NCBI RefSeq assembly: GCF_002964845.1
Contig: NZ_PRDA01000042.1
Span: forward strand, 1 to 44,009
Reading direction: 5' to 3'
Origin: Thermus tenuipuniceus
GTDB lineage: Bacteria > Deinococcota > Deinococci > Deinococcales > Thermaceae
DNA: 44,009 bases
Below are positions 10,236 through 19,119 of the stretch, piece by piece. The position numbers were made by a program, and so were the translations under genes. Within the stretch, counting starts at the first letter, position 1. Every line of letters begins with the position of its first letter. The notes beneath the pieces were generated by a model, which did not search any database, was not told the DNA's origin, and saw nothing but the letters and a program-made list of their open reading frames with translations.

Positions 10236-11210
10236 TCAGTAGTCTAACGCCCGCTTGGCGGCGTTGAGGATGCGGGTGACGGTGGGCAGGTACAGCTTGT
10301 CCTGGGCGTAGGGGTACGGGGTGTCAAACCCCGTCACCCGGATGGGAGGGGCGAGAAGCATGTCCAGGATGTCCTCGGCGAGGGTGGCCGCCACCTCGCT
10401 GACGAAGCTGGCGTGCCGGGGGGCGTCGGATACCAGCACGGCCCTTCCCGTTTTGGCCACGGAGTTCATCACCGCCTCGTAATCCCAGGGCATGAGGGTG
10501 CGGAGGTCCAGAACCTCGGCGGAAACCCCCGCCTTCTCCAGCTCCTCCGCCGCCTGGAGCACCTCGGGCATGACCGTGCCGTAGCCGATGAGGGTGAGGT
10601 CCTTCCCCTCCCGCCTGATGGCGGCCTTGCCCAGGGGCAGGACGTAGTCCTTCTCCGGCACCTCCTCCTTCACCGAGCGGTAAAGCCTTTTGGGCTCCAG
10701 GAAGACCACGGGGTCCTCGTCGCGGATGGCTGCCTTTAAAAGGCCCTTGGCGTCATAGGGGGTGGAAACCGCCACCACCTTGAGCCCGGCGGTGTGGACG
10801 AAAAGGGCCTCCGGGCTTTGGGAATGGTGGTGCCCTCCCTTGACCCCGCCCCCGGAGGGCATCCGCACCACCAGAGGGGCGGTGAACTGCCCTCCCGAGC
10901 GGTAGCGGAGCTTGGCCACCTGGCTCACCAGCTGGTCGAAGCCGGGGAAGATGTAGTCCGCAAACTGGATCTCGGCCACGGGCCTTAAGCCGTGGGCGGC
11001 CATACCCAGGGCGGCCCCCACGATGGCCGCCTCGGAAAGGGGGGCGTCCATAACCCGGTCGGGGCCGTACTTCTGCAAAAGGCCTTCCGTCACCAGGAAG
11101 ACCCCGCCCCTCTTGCCCACATCCTCTCCCAGGACCACCACCCGGGGGTCCAGGGCCATCTCCTCGTCCAGGGCCCGGTTCAGGGCTTGCACCATGGTCA
11201 TGAGGGCCAT
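10236..11210 (-). CDS. Branched-chain 2-oxoacid dehydrogenase E1 beta subunit
   Basis: A protein of 324 residues, exactly the size I remember for the T. thermophilus subunit. E1 is an alpha2-beta2 thiamine-diphosphate enzyme that decarboxylates branched-chain 2-oxo acids and acylates the lipoyl arm of E2. The start [18 protein letters not shown], the [17 protein letters not shown] stretch (about 28-44) with the Glu that activates the cofactor, and the C-terminal [10 protein letters not shown] are characteristic. It lies 10 nt after E1 alpha. The pyruvate dehydrogenase E1 beta of other bacteria is similar; the branched-chain assignment rests on family knowledge from Thermus and on context. Confidence 0.92.
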   Translation of the reverse strand: MALMTMVQALNRALDEEMALDPRVVVLGEDVGKRGGVFLVTEGLLQKYGPDRVMDAPLSEAAIVGAALGMAAHGLRPVAEIQFADYIFPGFDQLVSQVAKLRYRSGGQFTAPLVVRMPSGGGVKGGHHHSQSPEALFVHTAGLKVVAVSTPYDAKGLLKAAIRDEDPVVFLEPKRLYRSVKEEVPEKDYVLPLGKAAIRREGKDLTLIGYGTVMPEVLQAAEELEKAGVSAEVLDLRTLMPWDYEAVMNSVAKTGRAVLVSDAPRHASFVSEVAATLAEDILDMLLAPPIRVTGFDTPYPYAQDKLYLPTVTRILNAAKRALDY

Positions 11211-11220
11211 GGGGACCTCC

Positions 11221-12865
<1,645 letters not shown>

Positions 12866-12869
<4 letters not shown>

Positions 12870-13264
12870 CCTACGAGGCCTTTGTGGCGTTGGTGGAAAG
12901 GCTTTGGGCGGAGATCCCCGAGGCCTTCAAGCGGGAGCTTCAGGGGGTGCACGTGTTTCCCCAAGCCAAACCGGAGCCTGGGCTAAGAGGGGTGTGGCGG
13001 CTTGGGGAGTACCTGGACCCCGGCCCCCCTTCCACCTTCCGGGGATTTGAGGGGCTCGGGCGGCACATCGCCCTCTACTATGGCTCCTTCCGAAGGGTGG
13101 CGGGCCCGGGGTTTGACTGGGAAGGGGAGGTCTGGGAAACCCTCCTCCACGAGTTAAGGCACCACCTGGAGTCCTTGGCGGGCCAGGACGACCTGGTGCG
13201 GGAGGACCTTATGCGCCTGGCCGAGTTTCGCCGGGGCGGGAGGCCTGGGGGAGAAGGCCGTTAG
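12866..13264 (+). CDS. Small zincin-like metallopeptidase family protein
   Basis: A protein of 132 residues with a zinc-binding HELRHH motif at residues 95-100, matching the minimal metallopeptidase domain family often annotated as a possible acetylglutamate kinase or metallopeptidase-like protein. The usual features are present: an N-terminal helix (YEAFVALVERLWAEIPEAF), a central strand region with a Leu-Gly-Glu-Tyr turn and the HExxH helix. Proteolysis has not been shown for this family as far as I know. It overlaps rlmH by 4 nt and its 3' end overlaps the convergent DUF2203 gene by 56 nt. Confidence 0.75.
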
Positions 13265-13637
13265 TTTCTCCCTTTAAGGGGCGCCGCTCGGCAAACCCCC
13301 CCGCCAGGGGATGGTAGTGGGCCACCTCAGGCTCGCCCTCCTGCCAGCAAAGGAAGACCACCTCGCCTCCAACCCGGGCGGGGAAGTCCACCAGGCCCCG
13401 GTCCAGGTCCTTGAGAAAGACCCCTAAGGAGGCCAGGTAGCGGGCGTCCGCCTCCAAGGAGCCCAGGAGAAAGCGCGCTTCCTCCTCGAGGTTCCTGCGC
13501 TCCAGCCCCCGGGCCTCGGGAAGCCGGGCCTGCACCTCGGAAAGCTCCTTCCGAGCCTGCCGCATCTGGGAGAGGACCCGCTGGATCTCGGGCAAGAGGG
13601 CGTCGGCCTCTTCCTTGGTGAAGATGCGGGCAAACAT
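13209..13637 (-). CDS. DUF2203 family protein
   Basis: A protein of 142 residues. The N-terminus FTKEEADALLPEIQRVLSQM starts a long helical hairpin (about residues 5-75), and the C-terminal part carries the family signature GVFLKDLDRGLVDFPA and FLCWQEGEPEVAHYHPL. DUF2203 proteins have no known biochemical role to my knowledge. The reading frame continues about 25 codons beyond the conserved core into the 3' end of the convergent metallopeptidase gene. It has its own promoter-like TAGGAT at 13653-13648, 10 nt before the ATG. Confidence 0.8.
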   Translation of the reverse strand: MFARIFTKEEADALLPEIQRVLSQMRQARKELSEVQARLPEARGLERRNLEEEARFLLGSLEADARYLASLGVFLKDLDRGLVDFPARVGGEVVFLCWQEGEPEVAHYHPLAGGFAERRPLKGETNGLLPQASRPGETRPGA

Positions 13638-13688
13638 ACCTGGCCTTATCCTAGCACAACCATTTTGAAAAATCTAAGCCTGGGATAC

Positions 13689-14582
13689 TCAAGCATCGGG
13701 GGCCTGGGGTAGGAGGTCCACCTCCCCCGCCCCCACCCGTACCCCTTCCACCTGGAGGCTTCCATCGGGGAGTACGTCTTCCGCCACGCCCTCCACGAGG
13801 CCCCTTGCGGTGTGGACCCGCACCCTTTGGCCTAGGGTGTAGGAGGCCTTCCGGTAGAGGGGGAGGAGGGTTTCCGGGCTTTCCAGAAGGGGGAGGAGGC
13901 TTTCCAACTGGAGCAGGAAGCCCAAAAGCACCTCCCGCCGGGAAAGGGGAGCGAACTCCCTCAAGGCGGCGGCACCCTCGGGGGCCCAGTCCACGTTCAC
14001 CCCTACCCCCAGGAGGACGTAGGCCACCTCCTCCCCCTCGGTCTTGGCCTCGAGGAGCACCCCGGCCAGCTTCCTGCGGTCGGGGGAGAGGAGGTCGTTG
14101 GGCCACTTGAGCCCCCCCACCCCCACCGCCCGCCAAAGGGCCAGGCCGGCAAGAAGGGGAAGGAGGCCCACGGAGGAGAGGGGAAGGGTGGGGCGGAGGA
14201 GGAGGGAGAAGGTGAGGCTTTCCCCCGGGCTGCTTTCCCAGCGCCTTCCCCGCCTTCCCCGGCCCCTTTCCTGCACCTCGGCCAGGACCAGGGCTCCCTC
14301 CTCGACTCCTGCCTCCGCCCAGGCCCTTAGGACATCCTGGGTGCTCCCCACCCGCCCCAGGTAGCGGTAGGGCCGGCCCAATCGCCCCAGGGGATGGAAG
14401 AGGTGGGGCAGGGGGGTACCGGGCCGGATGCGGTAGCCCTTCCGGCCCATCTCCACGGGGAAGCCCTCGGCGAGAAGCCTTTTCGCCTCCTTGGAAACCG
14501 CCTGGCGACTTACCCCAAGCCTTTGGGCTAGGGCCTCGCCGCTTTGGTATGCCTCGGTGAGAAGGTCCAGAAGGCCCGGCAT
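13689..14582 (-). CDS. birA: Bifunctional biotin-protein ligase / biotin repressor
   Basis: A protein of 297 residues. An N-terminal helix-turn-helix (about 10-45, with LGVSRQAVSKEAKRL) marks the DNA-binding form. The ligase domain has the biotinyl-AMP loop GRGRRGRRW at 107-115, the LKWPNDLL motif and a C-terminal SH3-like barrel. It attaches biotin to acyl-CoA carboxylase carrier proteins and in two-domain form usually represses biotin genes. No biotin synthesis gene is in this window. Its ATG overlaps the rmlA stop, so they are co-transcribed. Confidence 0.93.
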   Translation of the reverse strand: MPGLLDLLTEAYQSGEALAQRLGVSRQAVSKEAKRLLAEGFPVEMGRKGYRIRPGTPLPHLFHPLGRLGRPYRYLGRVGSTQDVLRAWAEAGVEEGALVLAEVQERGRGRRGRRWESSPGESLTFSLLLRPTLPLSSVGLLPLLAGLALWRAVGVGGLKWPNDLLSPDRRKLAGVLLEAKTEGEEVAYVLLGVGVNVDWAPEGAAALREFAPLSRREVLLGFLLQLESLLPLLESPETLLPLYRKASYTLGQRVRVHTARGLVEGVAEDVLPDGSLQVEGVRVGAGEVDLLPQAPDA

Positions 14583-15628
14583 CAGGCCAGTTCCACCTGG
14601 GAGAGATCCCCCAGGATCAGGCGGTGGGCCCGGGGGAGGCCATCGCGGTTTTTCACCTGGGCCCCTACCCCCAGGATGCTCTCCTGCAGGCGTAAGGCCA
14701 CGTCTTCCAGGATGGCGTGGTCCTCGAGGATGGAGTACTCCACCTCCGAGCGCACCACCTTGGCGCCTGGCCCCAAGGAGGTGAAGGGCCCGATGTAGGC
14801 TCCTTCCACCACCGCGCCCTCCCCGATGAAGGCGGGGCCGATCACGGTGCTTTTCCGTATCCTAGCCCCTCTCTCCACCACCACCCGCCCGGTGAGCTGG
14901 CTTTCCACCACCTCCCCCTCCACCCAGGGTTCCAGTTCTTCCAGGATGAGGCGGTTGGCCTCCAGGAGGTCTTGGGGGCGGCCGGTGTCCTTCCACCACC
15001 CCTCCACCTCCACCCCCACCACCCTCTTCCCCCGGTCGATGAGGCCCTGGATGGCGTCGGTGATCTCGTACTCTCCCCGGGCGGAGGGCTTGAGCCCCTC
15101 GATGACCTCCAGCACCTCCGGGGTGAAGACATAAACCCCGGCCACCGCCAGGTTTGAGGGGGGCTCCTGGGGTTTTTCCAGAAGGCGCACGATCCTTTCC
15201 CCTTCCAGCACCGCCACCCCGAACTGGCTGGGGTTTTCCACCCGCACCAGGGCGATCACCGCGCTCACCCCCGGGGTAAAGGCCTGGAGAAAGCGGGCGA
15301 TTCCCTTCTGGAAGAGGTTATCCCCCAGGTAGAGGACGAAGGGGCTTGGGCCCAGGAAGTCCCTGGCCACGGCCACCGCATGGGCCAGGCCCTGGGGCTC
15401 CTCTTGCAGGATGTAGCGCACGTGGTAACCCGAAAGGGCTTCCTGGATGTCCTTTTCCGTTTCCGGGGAAACCACCACCCCGATCTCCTCTATCCCCGCT
15501 TGCAGGAGGTTTTCCAGGCCGTAGTGGAGGATGGGCCTCCCCGCCACCCGGATCACCGGCTTGGGCCTTGTGTGGGTGAGGGGACGGAGCCTTGTGCCCC
15601 GTCCGGCAGCCAGAATGAGTCCTTTCAC
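14582..15628 (-). CDS. Glucose-1-phosphate thymidylyltransferase-like sugar nucleotidyltransferase (long form)
   Basis: A protein of 348 residues that joins a sugar 1-phosphate to a nucleoside triphosphate, making an activated sugar for surface polysaccharide. The N-terminal motif LILAAGRGTRLRPLTHTRPK holds the catalytic Arg and Lys, and YLGDNLF carries the metal-binding Asp. The C-terminal 100 residues form a left-handed beta helix with hexapeptide repeats (TVIGPAFIGEGAVVEGAYIG). This long architecture fits dTDP-glucose synthases of Actinobacteria and Deinococcota, but UTP or other nucleotides remain possible. The GTG at 15628 is chosen because upstream codons match no homologue. Confidence 0.85.
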   Translation of the reverse strand: MKGLILAAGRGTRLRPLTHTRPKPVIRVAGRPILHYGLENLLQAGIEEIGVVVSPETEKDIQEALSGYHVRYILQEEPQGLAHAVAVARDFLGPSPFVLYLGDNLFQKGIARFLQAFTPGVSAVIALVRVENPSQFGVAVLEGERIVRLLEKPQEPPSNLAVAGVYVFTPEVLEVIEGLKPSARGEYEITDAIQGLIDRGKRVVGVEVEGWWKDTGRPQDLLEANRLILEELEPWVEGEVVESQLTGRVVVERGARIRKSTVIGPAFIGEGAVVEGAYIGPFTSLGPGAKVVRSEVEYSILEDHAILEDVALRLQESILGVGAQVKNRDGLPRAHRLILGDLSQVELA

Positions 15629-15636
15629 GCTAGGGA

Positions 15637-15651
15637 GTATACCCGTAAAAT
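15637..15651. promoter_or_regulatory. Divergent -10 boxes between the nucleotidyltransferase and methyltransferase
   Basis: The minus strand has TATACT (15642-15637), 8 nt before the GTG at 15628. The plus strand has TATACC (15639-15644) and TAAAAT (15646-15651) before the methyltransferase. Both directions thus share this short A+T-rich stretch. Confidence 0.45.
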
Positions 15652-15661
15652 AAGGAGAAGG

Positions 15662-16453
15662 ATGCCCAAGGCTTCCGTACGCATGGCTTACGCCTACGAC
15701 CGCCTCCGGGCCTACCCCCCGGAGGTGGCGGGCCGCATCGCCACCGCCATAGGGAATGCCCTGGGGGTGCGGGGGGAGGAGGCGGTGCTCCTGGAGCTTG
15801 GGGTGGGTACCGGGCGCATCGCCCTGCCCCTCATCGCCCGGGGATACCGCTACCTGGCCCTGGACAAGGATCCCGGCATGCTGGAGGTCTTCCGCCAGAA
15901 GGCGGCGGGGGTTATGCGCAAGGTGCGCCTTATAGAGGCCGATGCCCGGGCCATTCCCCTGCCCGATGAGAGCGTGCACGGGGTCATCGTGGTCCACCTC
16001 TGGCACCTCCTCCCCGACTGGCCCAAGGCCCTGGCGGAGGCCTTGAGGGTGCTGAAGCCGGGAGGGGTGCTCCTGGAGGGCTGGGACGAGATGGAGGCGG
16101 AGGAGGAGCGCCTGATCCAGGAAAGGTGGCGCTCCCTGGTGGAGGCGGAGGGCGTGGGGGTGGTGCGGGGCTTGCACAGAAAGCGCCTCGAGGAGGTGGA
16201 GGAAGCCCTAAAGCGGCTTGGCCTCAGGCCCAAGGCGAAGCCGGTGGTCCAGTGGCGGGAGGAGCGCACCCTGCGCCAGGCCCTCGAGGCCCTGGAGGAA
16301 AGGCTTTACTCCTTCACCCAGCTGGTCCCCGAGGAGGTGCACGAGCGCATCATGCCCGGGCTCTGGGCCTGGGCCCAGGGGGAGTTTGGCGATTTGGACC
16401 GCTCCTTCACCCTGGAAAGGAGCTTTACCTTGCGGGCCACCCGCATGGCCTGA
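15662..16453 (+). CDS. Class I SAM-dependent methyltransferase
   Basis: A protein of 263 residues. The SAM-binding motif I ELGVGTGR is at residues 45-52, the acidic end of strand 2 is ALDKDP, motif II is IEADARAIPLP and post-motif LKPGGVLLEGWDE follows. The fold is that of small-molecule methyltransferases such as the UbiE/phospholipid class. The C-terminal half (from about 140), which fixes the substrate, is not recognisable. The ATG at 15662 has AAGGAGAAGG directly before it; an in-frame ATG 7 codons later is an alternative. It appears to be transcribed alone, divergent from the nucleotidyltransferase. Confidence 0.82.
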   Translation: MPKASVRMAYAYDRLRAYPPEVAGRIATAIGNALGVRGEEAVLLELGVGTGRIALPLIARGYRYLALDKDPGMLEVFRQKAAGVMRKVRLIEADARAIPLPDESVHGVIVVHLWHLLPDWPKALAEALRVLKPGGVLLEGWDEMEAEEERLIQERWRSLVEAEGVGVVRGLHRKRLEEVEEALKRLGLRPKAKPVVQWREERTLRQALEALEERLYSFTQLVPEEVHERIMPGLWAWAQGEFGDLDRSFTLERSFTLRATRMA

Positions 16454-16475
16454 TACCACCCCATGGCAGGGCCAC

Positions 16476-16496
16476 GCTTAAGCTCTTGCTTAAGAG
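16476..16496. promoter_or_regulatory. Tandem short palindromes upstream of yjbQ
   Basis: GCTTAAGC (16476-16483) is repeated as GCTTAAGA from 16488, separated by TCTT; CTCTT and AAGAG also pair around the second copy. It may end the methyltransferase transcript or act as an operator for yjbQ. Confidence 0.3.
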
Positions 16497-16515
16497 ATTT
16501 ACCTTCTTGGCCCGA

Positions 16516-16521
16516 TAGGCT
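16516..16521 (+). promoter_or_regulatory. -10 box for yjbQ (leaderless type)
   Basis: TAGGCT is followed by 6 nt and the ATG at 16528, identical in sequence and spacing to two other starts in this window. Confidence 0.45.
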
Positions 16522-16527
16522 TAAAGG

Positions 16528-16908
16528 ATGAAGGCCATTCGCATTTCCACCCCCAAGGAAGGTTTGGTGAACATCACCCGCCAGGTGGAGGAGGTCTTGG
16601 CCGGGCACACCGGCTTGGTTTACCTCTTCGTTCCCCACACCACCTGTGGCCTTACCGTGCAGGAGGGGGCGGATCCCGATGTGGCCCACGACCTTCTCGC
16701 CCGCTTGGAGGAGCTCGCTCCCAGGGTGCATCCCAAGGACCGGCATGCGGAGGGGAACTCCCACGCCCACCTGAAAAGCCTCCTCACCGGGGTGCACCTC
16801 CTCCTTCCCGCCGAGGGGGGGAGGCTTAGGCTTGGCCGCTGGCAACAGGTGTTCCTGGCGGAGTTCGACGGACCGAGGCTGCGGGAGGTGTGGGTCAAGC
16901 TCCTCTAG
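16528..16908 (+). CDS. YjbQ family protein (UPF0047)
   Basis: A protein of 126 residues. Family hallmarks are the internal VPHTTCGLTVQEGADPDV stretch (about 36-53), the DRHAEGNSHAHLKSLL helix with conserved His residues (about 72-88) and the C-terminal QQVFLAEFDGPR. E. coli YjbQ has weak thiamine-phosphate synthase activity and can replace ThiE, so such proteins are often named secondary thiamine-phosphate synthase; the true role is uncertain. It is a single-gene unit that converges on the RSH gene. Confidence 0.88.
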   Translation: MKAIRISTPKEGLVNITRQVEEVLAGHTGLVYLFVPHTTCGLTVQEGADPDVAHDLLARLEELAPRVHPKDRHAEGNSHAHLKSLLTGVHLLLPAEGGRLRLGRWQQVFLAEFDGPRLREVWVKLL

Positions 16909-16929
16909 CTGGGCCCGCTTAGACCCAGC
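16908..16929. terminator. Short stem-loop spanning convergent stop codons
   Basis: GCTGGG (16908-16913) and CCCAGC (16924-16929) make a 6-bp stem covering the stops of yjbQ and rsh. There is no T run. It is a weak candidate for a bidirectional stop. Confidence 0.3.
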
Positions 16930-19102
16930 GCACTTCCTGCACGCTTTTCACTCCCCTTAGGGCCTGGACGAGGAATTCCCGCTCCCCGTCCTGCACGGTG
17001 AGGCGGAGGCGGATGCGGGCCAGGGGCCCGAGGATCCGGGTCTCCGAGCCCAGGGCGCTCTTGCCCGCCTCGGCCACCACCTGCATCACGTCCCTCAGGA
17101 GGCCCGCACGGTCTTGGGCCAGGACCTCGAGGGTGACCACCTTGCCCCCCACCCCCTCCCAGTAGGCCCCAATGACCCGGTCGGCCTCCGGCCCCTGGAG
17201 GATGCGGCGCAGGTTGGGGCAGTCCGCCCGGTGGATGGTGACCCCCCGGCCCCGGGTGACGAAGCCCAGGATGGCGTCCCCCTTCATGGGCTCGCAGCAG
17301 GAGGCCAGGCGGATGGGCGCCTGGAGGTCCTGCTCCAGGCGGATCCCCCATTCGTTCTTGGGGATGGCCTTGGGTTTTTCCGGCTTGAGGAGGGCCTTGG
17401 GGTAAAGCTTCTCCGCCACCTGCTTGGGGGTGATGCGGTTCAGGGCCAAGGCCAGGTAGAGCTCCTCGGGAGAAGGGGCGATGCCCAGCTTTTTGGCGGC
17501 CTCCTCCAGCTGGCTGTCGCTGGGCTTGGGGAGGCTGCGGCGCTTCAGGTAACGCTCCAGGAGGTTCTGTCCCCTCTCCAAGGTTTCCTGGCGCTCCTGG
17601 GTGCGGAAGTACTGGCGGATCTTGCTCTTGGCGCTCCGGGTTTTGGCGAACTCCAGCCAGTCCTTGGAGGGATGGGCGCTTTTGCTGGTGAGGATCTCCA
17701 CGATCTCCCCGTTTTGTAGCTCGTAGGAGAGGGGAACGATCCGCCCGTTCACCTTGGCCCCCACCATGTGGTGCCCCACCTCGGTGTGGATGTGGTAGGC
17801 GAAGTCCACGGGGGTAGCCCCCTTGGGCAGATTGATGATCCGCCCCTTGGGGGTGAAGACGAAGACCCTGCCCCCGAGGAGGTCCCGGGTCACCGCCTCC
17901 ACGAACTCCCGGGAGCTGCTAAACTCCTGCTGCCATTCCTGGATGCTTTTAAGCCAGGAAACCCGCCTTTTTAGCTCCTCGGGGTCGGTGAGGCCCTCCT
18001 TGTAAAGCCAGTGGGCGGCGATCCCGTACTCGGCCACGCGGTGCATCTTTTGGGTGCGGATCTGCACCTCCAGGGGAAGCCCCTCCAGGGCGATGACCGT
18101 GGTGTGGAGGGACTGGTAGCCGTTGGGCTTGGGCACGGCGATGTAGTCCTTGACCCTTCCGGGGATGGGTTGCCAAAGGGCGTGGACCAGGCCCAGGACG
18201 TGGTAGCAAACCTGCTTTTCCCTTAAGGCCCTGCCCTCCTCCGTGGGGGCGGGCCTGGGGTCCAGGATGACCCGGACCGCAAGAAGGTCGTAGATCTGCT
18301 CCAGGGCCTTTCCCTCCCGCTCCATCTTCTTCCAGATGGAGTAGAGGTGCTTGGGGCGGCCCGTCACCTCCAGGCCTTGTAGCTGGGCCTGGAGGAGCTC
18401 GTCCTTCCTTAGGGCTTCCTCCAGGGTCGCTATGGCCTTTCGGATGATCTGCTCCCGAGCCTCCTGGGTTTCCTGGATGCGGGAGAGGAGGGCGTGGTAG
18501 GCCTCGGGGTGGAGGTAGCGGAAGGAGAGGTCCTCCAGCTCCCACTTGAGCTGCCCCATCCCCAGGCGGTGGGCCAGGGGGGCGTAGATCTCCAGGGTTT
18601 CCTGGGCGATGCGTCTTTGCTTCTCGGGGGGCATGTGCTCCAGGGTACGGAGGTTGTGAAGGCGGTCCGCCAGCTTCACGATGATGATGCGCACGTCCTC
18701 CGCCATGGCGATGAACATCTGGCGGAGGTCCTCGGCCCGTTTCTCCTCCCCCTCGAGGTTGGCCAGCTTGTAGAGCTTGCTGACCTTGGTCTCCCCCTCC
18801 ACCAGCCTGCGCACCCCTGGCCCAAAGCGCCTTTCCAGCTCCTCGGGGGCCACCCCGCAGTCCTCCAGGGTGTCGTGGAGGAGGCCCGCCATCACGGTAT
18901 CCGCATCCATGCGCAAGGAGGCCAGGATCTCCGCCACCGCCACCGGGTGGGTGATGTAGGGCTCCCCGCTTCTCCTGAGCTGGCCCCGGTGGGCCTCCTC
19001 GGCGAAGAGGTAGGCCTCCCGCACCTTCTCCCGTTCCCCCGCTGGGAGGTAGTCTAGAAGGGGTGCAAGTTTGTCCCAAAGAGCCGAAACGGATACCACC
19101 AT
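16919..19102 (-). CDS. Bifunctional (p)ppGpp synthetase/hydrolase, RSH family
   Basis: A protein of 727 residues that makes and degrades the alarmone (p)ppGpp. Domain order: HD hydrolase (about 30-180, with His-Asp at 76-77 in GLLHDTLED and the DRLHNLRT motif), synthetase (about 230-340, with GYQSLHTT and the EVQIRT motif), TGS (about 385-450, VFVFTPKGRIINLPKGATP), a helical region and a C-terminal ACT domain. Hydrolase and synthetase motifs are both intact, so it should act both ways like Rel. The ATG at 19102 has TACACT 5 nt upstream. It follows the coiled-coil gene after 17 nt. Confidence 0.95.
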   Translation of the reverse strand: MVVSVSALWDKLAPLLDYLPAGEREKVREAYLFAEEAHRGQLRRSGEPYITHPVAVAEILASLRMDADTVMAGLLHDTLEDCGVAPEELERRFGPGVRRLVEGETKVSKLYKLANLEGEEKRAEDLRQMFIAMAEDVRIIIVKLADRLHNLRTLEHMPPEKQRRIAQETLEIYAPLAHRLGMGQLKWELEDLSFRYLHPEAYHALLSRIQETQEAREQIIRKAIATLEEALRKDELLQAQLQGLEVTGRPKHLYSIWKKMEREGKALEQIYDLLAVRVILDPRPAPTEEGRALREKQVCYHVLGLVHALWQPIPGRVKDYIAVPKPNGYQSLHTTVIALEGLPLEVQIRTQKMHRVAEYGIAAHWLYKEGLTDPEELKRRVSWLKSIQEWQQEFSSSREFVEAVTRDLLGGRVFVFTPKGRIINLPKGATPVDFAYHIHTEVGHHMVGAKVNGRIVPLSYELQNGEIVEILTSKSAHPSKDWLEFAKTRSAKSKIRQYFRTQERQETLERGQNLLERYLKRRSLPKPSDSQLEEAAKKLGIAPSPEELYLALALNRITPKQVAEKLYPKALLKPEKPKAIPKNEWGIRLEQDLQAPIRLASCCEPMKGDAILGFVTRGRGVTIHRADCPNLRRILQGPEADRVIGAYWEGVGGKVVTLEVLAQDRAGLLRDVMQVVAEAGKSALGSETRILGPLARIRLRLTVQDGEREFLVQALRGVKSVQEVRWV

Positions 19103-19107
19103 TCTTT

Positions 19108-19113
19108 AGTGTA
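19108..19113 (-). promoter_or_regulatory. -10 box for the RSH gene (leaderless type)
   Basis: On the minus strand TACACT lies 5 nt before the ATG at 19102, in the short gap after the coiled-coil gene. It allows rsh to be transcribed separately from the upstream genes. Confidence 0.4.
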
Positions 19114-19119
19114 GCACGC

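Noticed and set aside
13651-14136. Gly/Pro-rich open frame opposite or within birA
   Set aside because: Long alternative frames are common in G+C-rich Thermus genes; composition is abnormal and birA is certain here.
15629-16177. Upstream extension of the nucleotidyltransferase frame on the minus strand
   Set aside because: It is the shadow of the methyltransferase on the other strand; the catalytic N-terminal motif starts at 15628.
18494-19057. 187-codon plus-strand frame, checked as a possible antisense gene to rsh
   Set aside because: No promoter or ribosome site, His/Leu/Gly-rich composition typical of shadow frames.
17949-19079. 376-codon alternative frame in the rsh gene
   Set aside because: It is Gly/Pro/Arg-rich shadow coding without domain content, entirely inside a conserved RSH gene.
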